This document shows, one piece after another, positions 27,064-35,509 of a stretch of 64,000 nt of DNA (the stretch's first letter is position 1; each line of letters opens with the position of its first letter). Origin of the DNA: Bacteroidota bacterium (GTDB lineage: Bacteria; Bacteroidota; Bacteroidia; Chitinophagales; Saprospiraceae). The stretch lies in the NCBI GenBank assembly GCA_029781865.1, contig JAKOVW010000034.1, positions 1-64,000 of the forward strand, read 5' to 3'. Under the pieces are notes generated by a model. It saw nothing but the letters and a program-made list of their open reading frames with translations, was not told the origin of the DNA and did no database searches. The position numbers and the translations under genes were made by a program.

Positions 27064-27611
27064 AATCGGGTTTTTATTTCGTTCATGTAAATGTAATGAG
27101 GATTTTTTATTTATAAATAAGCCGGTCATAAAATTGTATTAAGAATAGCAAAAAAGTCATTTGATAATTGGCATTGCCCTGTTCCAGTGATATAAATATT
27201 GATTCATCTAGTTTGCCATGCGATGTTCAATTAGAATTGAAGTAGGTATAGGGTAAATGATCAATCCCCAATAGGACTGAAGTCAGCATGTATTTAGTTG
27301 GTTTCGAAAGAATCCAAAGTGTCTGAAGGATTCATATCAATTCCCTGAAAAAAATTCTTCGTTTAATTCAATAATATAAATATCATCACAGGATATACTA
27401 TAATGATATCTGAATTTACCAAATTCTAATAGTGAGAATCGTATTTCTTTCAGAAATTACGGATAATTTGAACGTCTGAATTAGAAAGTTCGGGATAAGC
27501 AATTGCTAAAAAGGACATCTACTTATGAAATTCTTCAAAATTACCACATTATCCAAATTATCTAAAGTTGCTGATGGTTAATTCCAGAATTCAATGGACA
27601 AGTTCAATGAG
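27064..27611. other. Intergenic region with remains of a gene
   Basis: About 550 bp between the VOC and TlpA-like genes. Minus-strand bases 27337-27518 carry a recognisable but broken coding stretch (see the pseudogene entry). Bases 27064-27336 keep scattered protein-like pieces in shifting frames and nothing firm. Confidence 0.45.
27337..27518 (-). pseudogene. Decayed 2'-5' RNA ligase-like gene (N-terminal part)
   Basis: From the ATG at 27518 the minus strand reads M-S-F-L then AIAYPELSNSD-V-Q-I-I-R-N-F, a stop (TGA 27452-27450), K-K-Y-D-S-H-Y, a stop (TAG 27428-27426), then NLVNSDIIIVYPV; after a frameshift it continues as DDIYIIELNEEF and ends at 27337. The order of these pieces follows my recollection of 2'-5' RNA ligase family N-termini in Bacteroidota (hydrophobic start, Y-P-E-L, R-K-x-Y-D, then the V-x-P-H-x-T-x-V-F-P-V strand). 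The first catalytic HxT would fall in N-S-D-I-I and is lost. Two stops plus one shift in ~180 bp point to a dead gene. Family assignment is from memory and moderately sure. Confidence 0.45.
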
Positions 27612-28142
27612 CTATTTGTCCAGGAGTCCATTTAAGACAGATGTAATTTGATCGGAGCTTGGTCTTGGCGCATTGCCATCTATAAGGTTGCCGGATTTGT
27701 CAAAAAGCAGGTAAGTTGGAAAAGACACCAATTGGTAATTTTCTTTGAGATTTATGCATTGTTCGTCATTCAATAAATGATGTTCTCCCGGTATCGCATA
27801 ATCATGAATCGTCTTTTCCCAGGTTTCGGGCTTGGAAGCGCAACAAATATTGACAAATGCAATGTCTTTGCCGGCAAATTTATCCTGTAATGTTTTGGAA
27901 TATGGTGCTTCGGCCAGGCATGGACGGCACCAGGTTGCCCAAATATCCACATAGACTACTTTGCCTTTGAAGTTTTGAAGAATCAAACCGGGCAAAATTT
28001 CTTTATTCGGGTTGGTTAATTCGGAAATGAGCTTTCCGTTTTCACTGCTTTTATTATTTGGTGCCTTATGATTGTTACAGGAATATAAAATAAGCAGGGT
28101 CATTAAAAGAAATAAACTGTTTATTCGTCTTGAAACATTCAT
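27612..28142 (-). CDS. TlpA-like thioredoxin-fold lipoprotein
   Basis: 176 residues from the ATG at 28142 (an upstream TTG at 28160 is less likely). The signal ends in a lipobox-like I-L-Y-S-C, so it is a lipoprotein. The thioredoxin domain has V-V-Y-V-D-I-W-A-T-W-C-R-P-C (Cys72, Cys75) and the later F-P-T-Y-L-L-F-D cis-Pro loop. It should act as a thiol-disulfide oxidoreductase in the periplasm, for example in cytochrome c maturation or redox homeostasis. A likely partner is not obvious nearby. Confidence 0.9.
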   Translation of the reverse strand: MNVSRRINSLFLLMTLLILYSCNNHKAPNNKSSENGKLISELTNPNKEILPGLILQNFKGKVVYVDIWATWCRPCLAEAPYSKTLQDKFAGKDIAFVNICCASKPETWEKTIHDYAIPGEHHLLNDEQCINLKENYQLVSFPTYLLFDKSGNLIDGNAPRPSSDQITSVLNGLLDK

Positions 28143-28199
28143 AAATTGCAGTTTAATCAAAGTACTTTTTTTGAAATAGGTGTTGCAAAGTTAAAAAAA

Positions 28200-28760
28200 T
28201 CAATGCTTAGCTCCAATAATAAATCGAAATCCTAAAGATAAATCAAAAGGCAAGGAATACTGAAATTCAATTCCATGATTCTTGATTAAATCATCTTTGT
28301 AATTTTGATATTTCTGATTCTTAACGGGAACTTGCAAGCTAAATGAAAGGTAGTATTTTTTTAGTACTTTTGATTTGTAGTCGAAGCCCAATCCAAAAGT
28401 TGGTCCATAGAAAAGTTTGTTATATCTGCCTTCGCCAATTATCCAAATGCCAGTGTTATATCCATACATGGCCAATGCAAATGGAACAATTCCTGAATTC
28501 GTTTTTTGTGAAAGCAACCGCATTTTAATCCCGATGGTAGAACCGGGTCCGGCAATGGCATATCCAATGCCTGCGAAGATTCCGAAATTTTTATGTGCAT
28601 AAAACAAAATATTTGCACCTATATTTCCATAGTCGTTGCCAATGCCCAAGCCTAAGGTGATTCTGTCGTTCCAATTCCGGATCGTCATACTATCCTGAGC
28701 ATTTGATTTAGCATGTATCAGGAATACAAGTATTATGATTAATTTGAAGGATTTAGTCAT
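28200..28760 (-). CDS. Small outer-membrane beta-barrel-like protein
   Basis: 186 residues with a signal peptide (residues 1-21, ends S-N-A-Q). The mature part alternates amphipathic strands with Gly/Tyr/Phe (L-G-L-G-I-G-N-D-Y-G-N-I-G-A-N-I-L-F-Y-A, I-F-A-G-I-G-Y-A-I-A-G, F-Y-G-P-T-F-G-L-G-F-D-Y, L-S-L-G-F-R-F-I-I-G), as in 8-stranded outer-membrane barrels. No OmpA or porin subfamily can be named. Single gene. Confidence 0.72.
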   Translation of the reverse strand: MTKSFKLIIILVFLIHAKSNAQDSMTIRNWNDRITLGLGIGNDYGNIGANILFYAHKNFGIFAGIGYAIAGPGSTIGIKMRLLSQKTNSGIVPFALAMYGYNTGIWIIGEGRYNKLFYGPTFGLGFDYKSKVLKKYYLSFSLQVPVKNQKYQNYKDDLIKNHGIEFQYSLPFDLSLGFRFIIGAKH

Positions 28761-28827
28761 TATTGTAAATCTTCGTTAGAGTGGAGTAGTACTGAAATTT
28801 TATATTTTTACATTCGATATCAATTGC

Positions 28828-29964
28828 CTAGTTTTTGATGAACTTAATTGGTAATGATTGGATTAAAAAATTATCAGATTGCACGATTAGAAAATATATA
28901 CCGGGATATAATTGATTAATTCGTATGTTATTGTTTTTTACAATTCCTTTCGAAATTAGTGTACTTAGAGTTGTATATATTTGATATCGCAGTGGAGCAT
29001 CCGTCAGGTCTGTATGAATTGTTATGCCATCGTTCAGGGAATTTATTTTGATATTGATTTTTTGTAAGTCCGATGCAAATTCAGAGCTTGCTACTGGATA
29101 AGGATTTCCTACATATATCATCAGATAATTTTGGTCGCTCAGTTTGACTACGCTTGGATCTCCTCCTTGCACATTGGTGTATATAAATTCATTCCATTTG
29201 CCGCCGTTTGAAGTTGAGTTAAACCAAATTGACGATCCGCTACCATAAAAGCGCAATTCACTGGAGTCATAGATCATGTAATTGCCGGTCCAGTTATGCA
29301 TATTATCAGAAGGAATGTTTGGGACAGATGAAAAGTGAATTCCATCCGGAGATACATAATGATATGCACCTTGTTGCGGACTGCCGATTGGAGCTGCATA
29401 ATGCCAGGATTTGTTGAAGTAAATAACTGAAGGATCAATAACCCGGTTTGCAGGTTCGTCCACCCGGGCATCTGGTTCAAAAACATAATGGATTCCATCC
29501 ATGCTTTTGGCAGAGTACGTATTTATTATTGAATCACTCCCCATTTTGGGAATAGTACTGCTTGAAGAAAAATAAATCCTTATGCTGTCCCCTCCAAATA
29601 CCGTCAGTGCCGGATCGAATGCCCTTTGATATGATGACGGCATGTTATTAATTATAATTGGTGTGGGCTGGGTCCAGCTTAGTCCATTGTCGTATGAAAA
29701 TTTTACGGCCACGCGATCCCAGCTAGGTGAATTTTTGGGTTCTCTAAACCATTGAAATGCACAGATCAGTGTATCTCCTTTCCACCGGATTACACAAGGC
29801 ACACCCGATGAATCCTGATAAATTTCCGCATTTCCAAAAATCTTTCCATCATTAGACCAGGCAATCTTTAATGGCCTTTCCCATGGATAATTTTGGCAGG
29901 AAAGGGTTGCCAGTGTTAAAATGGAAAGATTAAAATGTATGATACATGGAATCCAGGCTTTCAT
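28828..29964 (-). CDS. T9SS-secreted glycosidase-like/sialidase-like propeller protein
   Basis: 378 residues with an N-terminal signal (L-S-I-L-T-L-A-T-L-S-C). Residues ~30-290 show propeller-type strands and Asp-box-like F-S-Y-D-N-G-L-S-W, with R-A-F-D-P-A-L and D-P-S-V-I-Y motifs that recall five-bladed GH32/GH43/GH-like folds. The last ~75 residues (I-K-I-N-S-L-N-D to L-P-I-K-F-I-K-N) resemble a shortened T9SS sorting domain with the L-Y-P-G-I-Y-F-L-I-V strand. Enzyme activity is not shown: the catalytic acids cannot be assigned. It is the third gene of a run with the TolB-like T9SS protein (18 bp upstream) and DUF4337. Confidence 0.72.
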   Translation of the reverse strand: MKAWIPCIIHFNLSILTLATLSCQNYPWERPLKIAWSNDGKIFGNAEIYQDSSGVPCVIRWKGDTLICAFQWFREPKNSPSWDRVAVKFSYDNGLSWTQPTPIIINNMPSSYQRAFDPALTVFGGDSIRIYFSSSSTIPKMGSDSIINTYSAKSMDGIHYVFEPDARVDEPANRVIDPSVIYFNKSWHYAAPIGSPQQGAYHYVSPDGIHFSSVPNIPSDNMHNWTGNYMIYDSSELRFYGSGSSIWFNSTSNGGKWNEFIYTNVQGGDPSVVKLSDQNYLMIYVGNPYPVASSEFASDLQKINIKINSLNDGITIHTDLTDAPLRYQIYTTLSTLISKGIVKNNNIRINQLYPGIYFLIVQSDNFLIQSLPIKFIKN

Positions 29965-29982
29965 TTCAGGTGTTCATTTGGG

Positions 29983-31554
29983 TTACTCTTTTACAAATTT
30001 TCCGGTAAGAATAGGAGTACCGGATTTATCTGATAAATAATAAAGATACATTCCTTTATGTAAATTGGAGAGTGATATAATCTGAATCGGACTGTTTACT
30101 TCTATTTGGTTGATGTACATTCCTGATTGATTATAAATTGTAAAGTGCAGTGTTCCGTTTTCTGAAGAAGTGATTAATCTTAGATCATCAGTGACGGGAT
30201 TCGGTTCAATTTTAACGTTTAAATTCCTTGTCTTTTTAAAATCAACATTTGCAATAAGCAAATTGCTAAGGTCAACAATATAAGCATCCACACTGGTATC
30301 CTGATCCATATTGGTTCTCCAGTTGCTACCAAATAGTATGCGTTTTCCGGAATTACTGATTGTTGCATGTGGTTCAGAAAAATAAACACTATTGTCAGAA
30401 TTGGGTGTGCGCGGAGAATATCTTCTGCTGTGGTGGTGAGCATAACGCTGAACGGATCCTGAGCCATCCATTTTTAATGCGAAAATTTCATCTTCGAAAG
30501 GTAGCCAGCTCAGGCTATCATCGGTAAGTCTTCCGACAAAATCAAATGTGCTTATATATACCCATCCGGGTCGCGACATAGCGCGACAGGATTCATGTAA
30601 ATCAAAATCCGGATGAAGTGAAAGCAATGTAGTACTCATCCCGTCCTTCAATTGATATTTAGTAATAAAAGTGCGATTGCTATCTGCACGATAAACATCC
30701 ATGATCAATACTTCCACGCCATTTGAATCTAAACCATAATCACTATGACCGGCACCAAGCGGTTTTCTCCAGATAAAGTTGAATTTATTGTCATAAACTT
30801 CAATGCCATTAAATGGGGTATTCAATTCGGTTGCAAAATCAACGATAACGTAATTGCCTAAAGGGGAAATGGAAATCCAGTCGAAATCGGTCACTTTGCC
30901 TTTAATAGAAAATGTACTGTGAATCGTTTTCGTAAAAATGTCAAAGACAAAAAAATCGATAGGATTAAAATTTGGATCATAACCACAGAGGGCAATAAAA
31001 TGACCATCATTGCTCAGGTTTCCTTCTGCTCGGGTGGATACATAAGCATACTTTGAGAATACAAATAAAGTGGTCTGTTGCAATGTCTGCACATCCATAG
31101 AATAAAATGCATTATCCAGAATATAGTAAATGAGATGTGGATTTGTTGGATGCCAGAATAAATCCTGTACTCCGGTGATATCTTCGATTGTTTGTATATA
31201 TTCATAGGTTTGTCCATTGAAGATATGCACCGCTCCGTTTGCCGAACGAAGGATCAGTAGGGATTCATCGGAGTTCCAGGCCTGGCGCTTGGAATAATCC
31301 GGAAACAACCCATTGCGCTGATCAAGACGTGCATTGGTCAATCGGATTAAATTAGTATTAAATTTTGGATCCGTGAATTTGGAATGTGCCAGCTGAAGGG
31401 GCAGGTTGGCCTGGTAAATCGATGAATGATTGGTTACAAATTGTGCGCTGTTTGTGTTAATGGCAGTAATGAAGATCAGAAATGCAAGGTAAAATGAATA
31501 AGACTTCGTGGTGTCATTATTAAATTTCCTGGCGCGCATTTCCGCTTTTTCCAT
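29983..31554 (-). CDS. T9SS-secreted TolB/WD-like propeller protein
   Basis: 523 residues. After a basic N-region the hydrophobic stretch S-F-Y-L-A-F-L-I-F-I-T-A ends in N-S-A-Q, a signal peptide. The body has repeated blades with W-N-S-D-E-S-L-L-I-L-R, F-W-H-P-T-N-P-H-L-I-Y-Y, L-S-N-D-G-H-F-I-A-L and S-N-S-G-K-R-I-L-F-G-S-N-W, typical of TolB/PD40-like propellers. The final ~85 residues form a T9SS sorting domain (K-I-E-P-N-P-V-T-D-D to I-L-T-G-K-F-V-K-E). Between DUF4337 (13 bp upstream) and the glycosidase-like gene (18 bp downstream), likely one operon. Confidence 0.82.
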   Translation of the reverse strand: MEKAEMRARKFNNDTTKSYSFYLAFLIFITAINTNSAQFVTNHSSIYQANLPLQLAHSKFTDPKFNTNLIRLTNARLDQRNGLFPDYSKRQAWNSDESLLILRSANGAVHIFNGQTYEYIQTIEDITGVQDLFWHPTNPHLIYYILDNAFYSMDVQTLQQTTLFVFSKYAYVSTRAEGNLSNDGHFIALCGYDPNFNPIDFFVFDIFTKTIHSTFSIKGKVTDFDWISISPLGNYVIVDFATELNTPFNGIEVYDNKFNFIWRKPLGAGHSDYGLDSNGVEVLIMDVYRADSNRTFITKYQLKDGMSTTLLSLHPDFDLHESCRAMSRPGWVYISTFDFVGRLTDDSLSWLPFEDEIFALKMDGSGSVQRYAHHHSRRYSPRTPNSDNSVYFSEPHATISNSGKRILFGSNWRTNMDQDTSVDAYIVDLSNLLIANVDFKKTRNLNVKIEPNPVTDDLRLITSSENGTLHFTIYNQSGMYINQIEVNSPIQIISLSNLHKGMYLYYLSDKSGTPILTGKFVKE

Positions 31555-31567
31555 AAATGTAATTCGA

Positions 31568-32137
31568 TTAACCCAGTATTTTGGAAACCAGATCAGAATG
31601 CAGACTGATTTTCAAAAATGCAGCCAGGCCTAAAACAACTCCAATCAAACTCACAATACTTGAAAAATACAGTAGTTTCTTGTTTTGTGTTAAGGAAGTT
31701 ATTCCGAGCATGGCAATTGAAATGGTTAACAAGGCTTCTGTCATATCAAACTGGTCATCGAACAAATTTATGTCGTCATATTCTTTTTGATACGCCTCGG
31801 CCTGTGCTTTTATTTCCGCCTTTTCTTTGTCGTAACGTGCGATTCGTTCTTCGTATTTTTTTATGATTTCTTCGCTTCCCGGAGTTGCCTGTAATTTTAG
31901 TAACTCCAATGTGTTTTCGGCTATCAACTGTTTTGTGCTTTTGGTATTAAAATACGACCAGGCATCTATGTTATGCGCCTGGGCCTGTGACATAGCCTGA
32001 ACAATATTTCCATCTTTGACATTACAGATAGCCATAAATGTTGCGGTAATGGCAACAATTAATGCCACGCGGGAATTGATTTTACTTTCTCCAGCATGTT
32101 CGATTGTTTCCTGAATGGTTTCGTTGATATCTGACAT
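31568..32137 (-). CDS. DUF4337 membrane protein
   Basis: 189 residues. One membrane helix near residues 24-42, a long charged coiled-coil-like stretch (~90-125, K-K-Y-E-E-R-I-A-R-Y-D-K-E-K-A-E-I-K-A-Q-A), then two helices (~133-150 and ~157-175). This layout and the sequence S-R-V-A-L-I-V-A-I-T-A-T-F-M-A-I match DUF4337, a widespread family of unknown role. First gene of the run leading into two T9SS propeller genes; a -7 promoter element lies about 20 bp before the ATG. Confidence 0.85.
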   Translation of the reverse strand: MSDINETIQETIEHAGESKINSRVALIVAITATFMAICNVKDGNIVQAMSQAQAHNIDAWSYFNTKSTKQLIAENTLELLKLQATPGSEEIIKKYEERIARYDKEKAEIKAQAEAYQKEYDDINLFDDQFDMTEALLTISIAMLGITSLTQNKKLLYFSSIVSLIGVVLGLAAFLKISLHSDLVSKILG

Positions 32138-32157
32138 CTTATATATTTTTTAATAAG

Positions 32158-32165
32158 CAAAGATA
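32158..32165 (-). promoter_or_regulatory. -7 promoter element of the DUF4337 run
   Basis: Minus-strand TATCTTTG fits TAnnTTTG and lies about 20 bp before the ATG at 32137. No good -33 TTG seen. Confidence 0.4.
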
Positions 32166-32542
32166 TTTAATTTTATTTTTAATTATATAGGAAGAAATTC
32201 TATTCAAATTATATTCTGATTTTCATTTCAATTTGTTGTGTAAAATTCAACATATATCAAATAAGACCTTGCAGGTGGATTAAATTTAATTTATTTCCGC
32301 GACTATCTGAAATGCATTTATAGGCGATATTAATTATTGGAGCAAAGCTCCAATTATAGCCAATTAAAACAGAAAGCGGGCTTTGCAAATGATCAAAAAC
32401 AACTGACTCCAAAGTAGAATACCTAGAGTCCTGTTTTTTAAATAAAGCTTGTCCGGCAGATGGTATCCTAATTATATAGGAGTCTAATAATATTATATCT
32501 GTGTCCTTGAAACAATGTGCCAAAATCCAATAAGGGTAGAGT
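32166..32542. other. Intergenic region, nothing convincing
   Basis: About 380 bp. An 88-codon minus-strand frame (32257-32523) starts with TTG and resembles no family. A 13-bp direct repeat TAATTATATAGGA occurs at 32180-32192 and 32469-32481; in such AT-rich DNA it may be chance. Confidence 0.35.
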
Positions 32543-34105
32543 TTACCGATTTAATTTGATCTGTCTTATGATTTTGGATACACCGTCGATTTCCAGTTTG
32601 ATTAAATAAATGCCATTGGTAAGATTTAATTCATTTAAGTTAATCCGTTCAATGTATTTTCCAATTGGTTTTCTTTCATTGTGGATTATTGTGGAAATAG
32701 TTTTGCCCTGCAAATCATAAATGGAGAGATTGATATTGGCGGCAGCATGTAATTTGTATGAAACATAGACATAGTCATTGGCCGGGTTAGGGTAGTTTTC
32801 GAAAAGTAAATTTTCCGATTTGGTGTCAGACTGTACGGTTTCAGTCAGAATGTTTTTTAATGGAGTAACATCCGTCCAAATGCTTAATTGACCATTATTG
32901 AGCCGGGTCCATATAGGTCTTACAATTCCATTTGATGCTGTAATATTCGTATAATCTCCAAAAAAAACGCCACTATTTGGAAAAAAGGGTGATTGACTTA
33001 TTTTCCGATTTATGAAGGAGGTGCCACCATCTGTGGAGACAGCCAGATACACATCTGTTGAATCATCCGCATAATTTCTTCTGTCGTAAAAGATGAAGTA
33101 CAAATAACCATTAGATTGATCAATGGTCATAAATGTAAAAAATTGTTGTCTTTTAGAATTGTCGTTGTTTACTTTAACCGGTGCAGTCCAGGTTTTACCG
33201 CCATCACTGGATTTTACCAGCCAGATATCTGTATCTGAATTGCCATTGCGTTGGTCAGACCAATTGATATAGATGGTACCTCTGTCTGGTCCGTTGCTGA
33301 CATCACAAGTTGTGACCGGTAATCCGTTTGCACGATAAATTCCGGAGATTTCATAATCCCATCCACCGGGAATAGATGACACAAAAATTTCAGAGTTCAA
33401 CCAGGTTTTACCCTGGTCGAGGGATTTATTAAATACCAGGCCGTTTGGTCCGGCCCAGGAAATATAAATTTCTCCATTGGGTCCAACAGCAGGCACTGCT
33501 CCTTCTACTGTATTGTCGCTATCTATACAATCCCCTGCAACTTTATTGATGCGCAATGGTGTGGACCACGAAGCCCCGCCATCGGTTGATTTTGAAAACA
33601 AAATGATGCTGCTATCCTTTGAATTAAAACTTCCATAGTGATCAAATTGCGTCCAACTGATATACATGTTATTCGTCCTGCGATCGATGGCACACCATAC
33701 TTTGTCTTGTGCTTTTGTTCCGTTTAACCCGGCATAACTTCCGTCTGTCCATGTTTTCCCATTGTCTGATGACTTTTGACAAACTACGCGGTCTATCCAA
33801 TTGCCACCGGGAGGATTAGATAGATGAAAAAAATAAAAATTGCCAGAAGTATCAACAAATAGAGCAGGGTCTCCCCATACGCCATAGCTGGAGTTCAGGT
33901 TGTGCTCTGTCCATGTATATCCTGTATCCTGGCTGATGTAGTAATTGTCAAGATTTGCCGCAGCAATTAATCTATTTGGATTCTTAGGATCGATCACGAT
34001 TGATGGTTCATTCGGATTGTTGGCAATGCTGATCAATCTATTCTGAGCGAACAGACCTTCAAGCGCAATAAATAAAGTAATGGAAAGTATAGGTCTTATT
34101 TTCAT
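32543..34105 (-). CDS. T9SS-secreted sialidase-like (BNR repeat) protein
   Basis: 520 residues. Signal peptide residues 1-20. At least five Asp boxes are visible (S-S-D-N-G-K-T-W, S-T-D-G-G-A-S-W, S-L-D-Q-G-K-T-W, S-S-D-G-G-K-T-W, S-T-D-G-G-T-S-F), as in six-bladed exo-alpha-sialidase-type propellers, plus D-Q-R-N-G-N-S-D-T-D-I-W and D-P-K-N-P-N-R-L-I-A-A. The arginine triad of true sialidases cannot be confirmed by eye. The last ~80 residues are a T9SS type A sorting domain (F-E-N-Y-P-N-P-A-N-D-Y-V-Y-V to I-R-Q-I-K-L-N-R). Extracellular binding or glycan-processing role inferred. Confidence 0.85.
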   Translation of the reverse strand: MKIRPILSITLFIALEGLFAQNRLISIANNPNEPSIVIDPKNPNRLIAAANLDNYYISQDTGYTWTEHNLNSSYGVWGDPALFVDTSGNFYFFHLSNPPGGNWIDRVVCQKSSDNGKTWTDGSYAGLNGTKAQDKVWCAIDRRTNNMYISWTQFDHYGSFNSKDSSIILFSKSTDGGASWSTPLRINKVAGDCIDSDNTVEGAVPAVGPNGEIYISWAGPNGLVFNKSLDQGKTWLNSEIFVSSIPGGWDYEISGIYRANGLPVTTCDVSNGPDRGTIYINWSDQRNGNSDTDIWLVKSSDGGKTWTAPVKVNNDNSKRQQFFTFMTIDQSNGYLYFIFYDRRNYADDSTDVYLAVSTDGGTSFINRKISQSPFFPNSGVFFGDYTNITASNGIVRPIWTRLNNGQLSIWTDVTPLKNILTETVQSDTKSENLLFENYPNPANDYVYVSYKLHAAANINLSIYDLQGKTISTIIHNERKPIGKYIERINLNELNLTNGIYLIKLEIDGVSKIIRQIKLNR

Positions 34106-34129
34106 TGTAAAATTTAGTTGAGATTCAAA

Positions 34130-34435
34130 TTAATTTAAACGGGATCCTTTAATTAGAACGGATGATTGAATAGATTGTTCTTTGAGAAATAAGAAGTTCT
34201 TTCGCTCCTCATCCATCATGAATTGCTCAAAATCCGATTCGGAATTGAATGCAATGAGATGAACTTCATACGGATTTTCAATATTGCCTGAAATAATTTG
34301 ATTTAATTCAGGTCTGATGCGTAACAGAAGACTACCGTTGTATTTAGGAATTAGAGGAAGGGCAATGTTTTCAAATTCTTCAAACAGTTGGTGTTTGCCT
34401 TCTTTGATGTAAATGAGCTGGGTGATATAGATCAT
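34130..34435 (-). CDS. DUF1330-like small protein
   Basis: 101 residues, one ferredoxin-like alpha+beta domain: I-Y-I-T-Q-L-I-Y-I-K-E-G-K-H-Q-L-F-E-E-F-E, then L-L-L-R-I-R-P and I-A-F-N-S-E-S-D-F-E-Q-F-M-M-D-E. The pattern resembles DUF1330/antibiotic-monooxygenase-like dimeric barrels. Cytoplasmic; role unknown. It precedes the sialidase-like gene by 24 bp. Confidence 0.65.
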   Translation of the reverse strand: MIYITQLIYIKEGKHQLFEEFENIALPLIPKYNGSLLLRIRPELNQIISGNIENPYEVHLIAFNSESDFEQFMMDEERKNFLFLKEQSIQSSVLIKGSRLN

Positions 34436-34654
34436 CTTCTTTGTTTTATGATTCTGGAATAAGGGCGATCACATCCATCTTACCTTAAAGACCGGATGAA
34501 ACTAGAATTAAATGTCTAAAAAGTGACTTTTTGTGTCTGCCATACTTAGTTGGATTTTGACCTGCTATTCTTTTTATAGAAGAACTATCCATATTAAGAA
34601 TTTTCAATTCCAGGAGTTATTGAATTTAAATATCATCATTTTACGGCATAATGC

Positions 34655-34945
34655 TTATCTGTTTCTCGGATCGATTTCTCTGTATTCAGATAATAGTGCA
34701 TCGAATTTTATTAAATCGGTTGGATTAAAATGAGCATTTTGGTTGGGAGGATATTTTTCGAGCATTGGCCGTGGTCGGGTTGGCCGTTTCTCGAATCCAC
34801 CACCACAGTTCGGGCAGACATTATGTAATACTGTATTCACGCAATTTCTGCAAAAAGTGCATTCAAATGTGCAAATCATAGCTTCGTTGCTTTCATTGGG
34901 TAGTGCTTTACCACAGTTTTCACAAACAGGTCTGATTTCAAGCAT
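34655..34945 (-). CDS. DUF1272 zinc-binding protein
   Basis: 96 residues from the ATG at 34945. The frame extends upstream into the OsmC gene, but the zinc domain starts right at this ATG: M-L-E-I-R-P-V-C-E-N-C-G, then C-T-F-E-C-T-F-C-R-N-C and C-P-N-C-G-G, a multi-CxxC layout typical of DUF1272. The tail (D-L-I-K-F-D-A-L-L-S-E-Y) is charged. The start overlaps the end of the OsmC gene by 8 nt, so the two are probably translationally coupled. Confidence 0.88.
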   Translation of the reverse strand: MLEIRPVCENCGKALPNESNEAMICTFECTFCRNCVNTVLHNVCPNCGGGFEKRPTRPRPMLEKYPPNQNAHFNPTDLIKFDALLSEYREIDPRNR

Positions 34946-35414
34946 TTTTAGATGTACAAGTTGGCGTGTTAAGAATAGGAAAATTACAGGAATTGGCAAT
35001 AAAACACTTTTTATGAGCCAGATCATGTAGCTCATTTGCTTTTTGAATCATCGAGGAGTCAGTTACAATTACTGCCGGATTCAACGTGACCCTGGTAAAA
35101 TGACCACTGCCATCATCCGTCTCTTCCATGAGTCCAACGGCGTGGTCCGAGTATTCCAAAATGACAATTCCGGAATCAGCGCACAGGTGCAAATACCAGA
35201 GCATATGACATGAAGAAAGGGACGCCAGAAATAGATCCTCCGGATTGTGTTTTGTTTTGTCTCCCCTGAAAGCAGGGTCGGACGAACCTTGAATTTCTTC
35301 CTTGCCTTCAATTGTTATGGTATGACTTCTATCGTAACTTCGGTAATTACTTGTCCCGGTTCCCTTGTTTCCGGTCCACTTTGTAATCAATTGATATGTA
35401 TGCACCTGATTCAT
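34938..35414 (-). CDS. OsmC family protein (peroxide/thiol stress)
   Basis: 158 residues with the OsmC fold: the first catalytic Cys in L-S-S-C-H-M-L-W-Y-L (Cys69) and the second in A-H-K-K-C-F-I-A-N-S (Cys137), plus N-P-E-D-L-F-L-A-S-L. Such proteins reduce organic hydroperoxides with a Cys pair. The DUF1272 gene overlaps its stop codon by 8 nt. A GC-rich palindrome (35462-35475) lies 48 bp before the start and may bind a regulator. Confidence 0.92.
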   Translation of the reverse strand: MNQVHTYQLITKWTGNKGTGTSNYRSYDRSHTITIEGKEEIQGSSDPAFRGDKTKHNPEDLFLASLSSCHMLWYLHLCADSGIVILEYSDHAVGLMEETDDGSGHFTRVTLNPAVIVTDSSMIQKANELHDLAHKKCFIANSCNFPILNTPTCTSKNA

Positions 35415-35461
35415 ATAGTTATTCTATGAATGCAAGATAAATGATTCCGGGAAAATTTATT

Positions 35462-35475
35462 CGGACCTGGGTCCG
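35462..35475. promoter_or_regulatory. Palindromic operator-like site upstream of osmC-like gene
   Basis: CGGACC-TG-GGTCCG, a 6+6 bp dyad with 2-bp centre, GC-rich within an AT-rich tract, 48 bp before the OsmC start. Possibly the site of a peroxide- or thiol-responsive repressor; none is encoded nearby. Confidence 0.4.
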
Positions 35476-35509
35476 GAAAAATATTCTCTTTTTCTAAAAC
35501 GACACGTCT

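Noticed and set aside
32180-32481. 13-bp direct repeat TAATTATATAGGA
   Set aside because: AT-rich short repeat without structure or target-site pattern; probably chance.
32257-32523. Minus-strand frame of 88 codons
   Set aside because: Starts with TTG, no recognisable motif, no promoter, and lies in an AT-rich gap; kept as intergenic.
34485-34592. 35-codon minus-strand ATG frame after the DUF1272 gene
   Set aside because: Too short, no promoter or family pattern; chance cannot be excluded.
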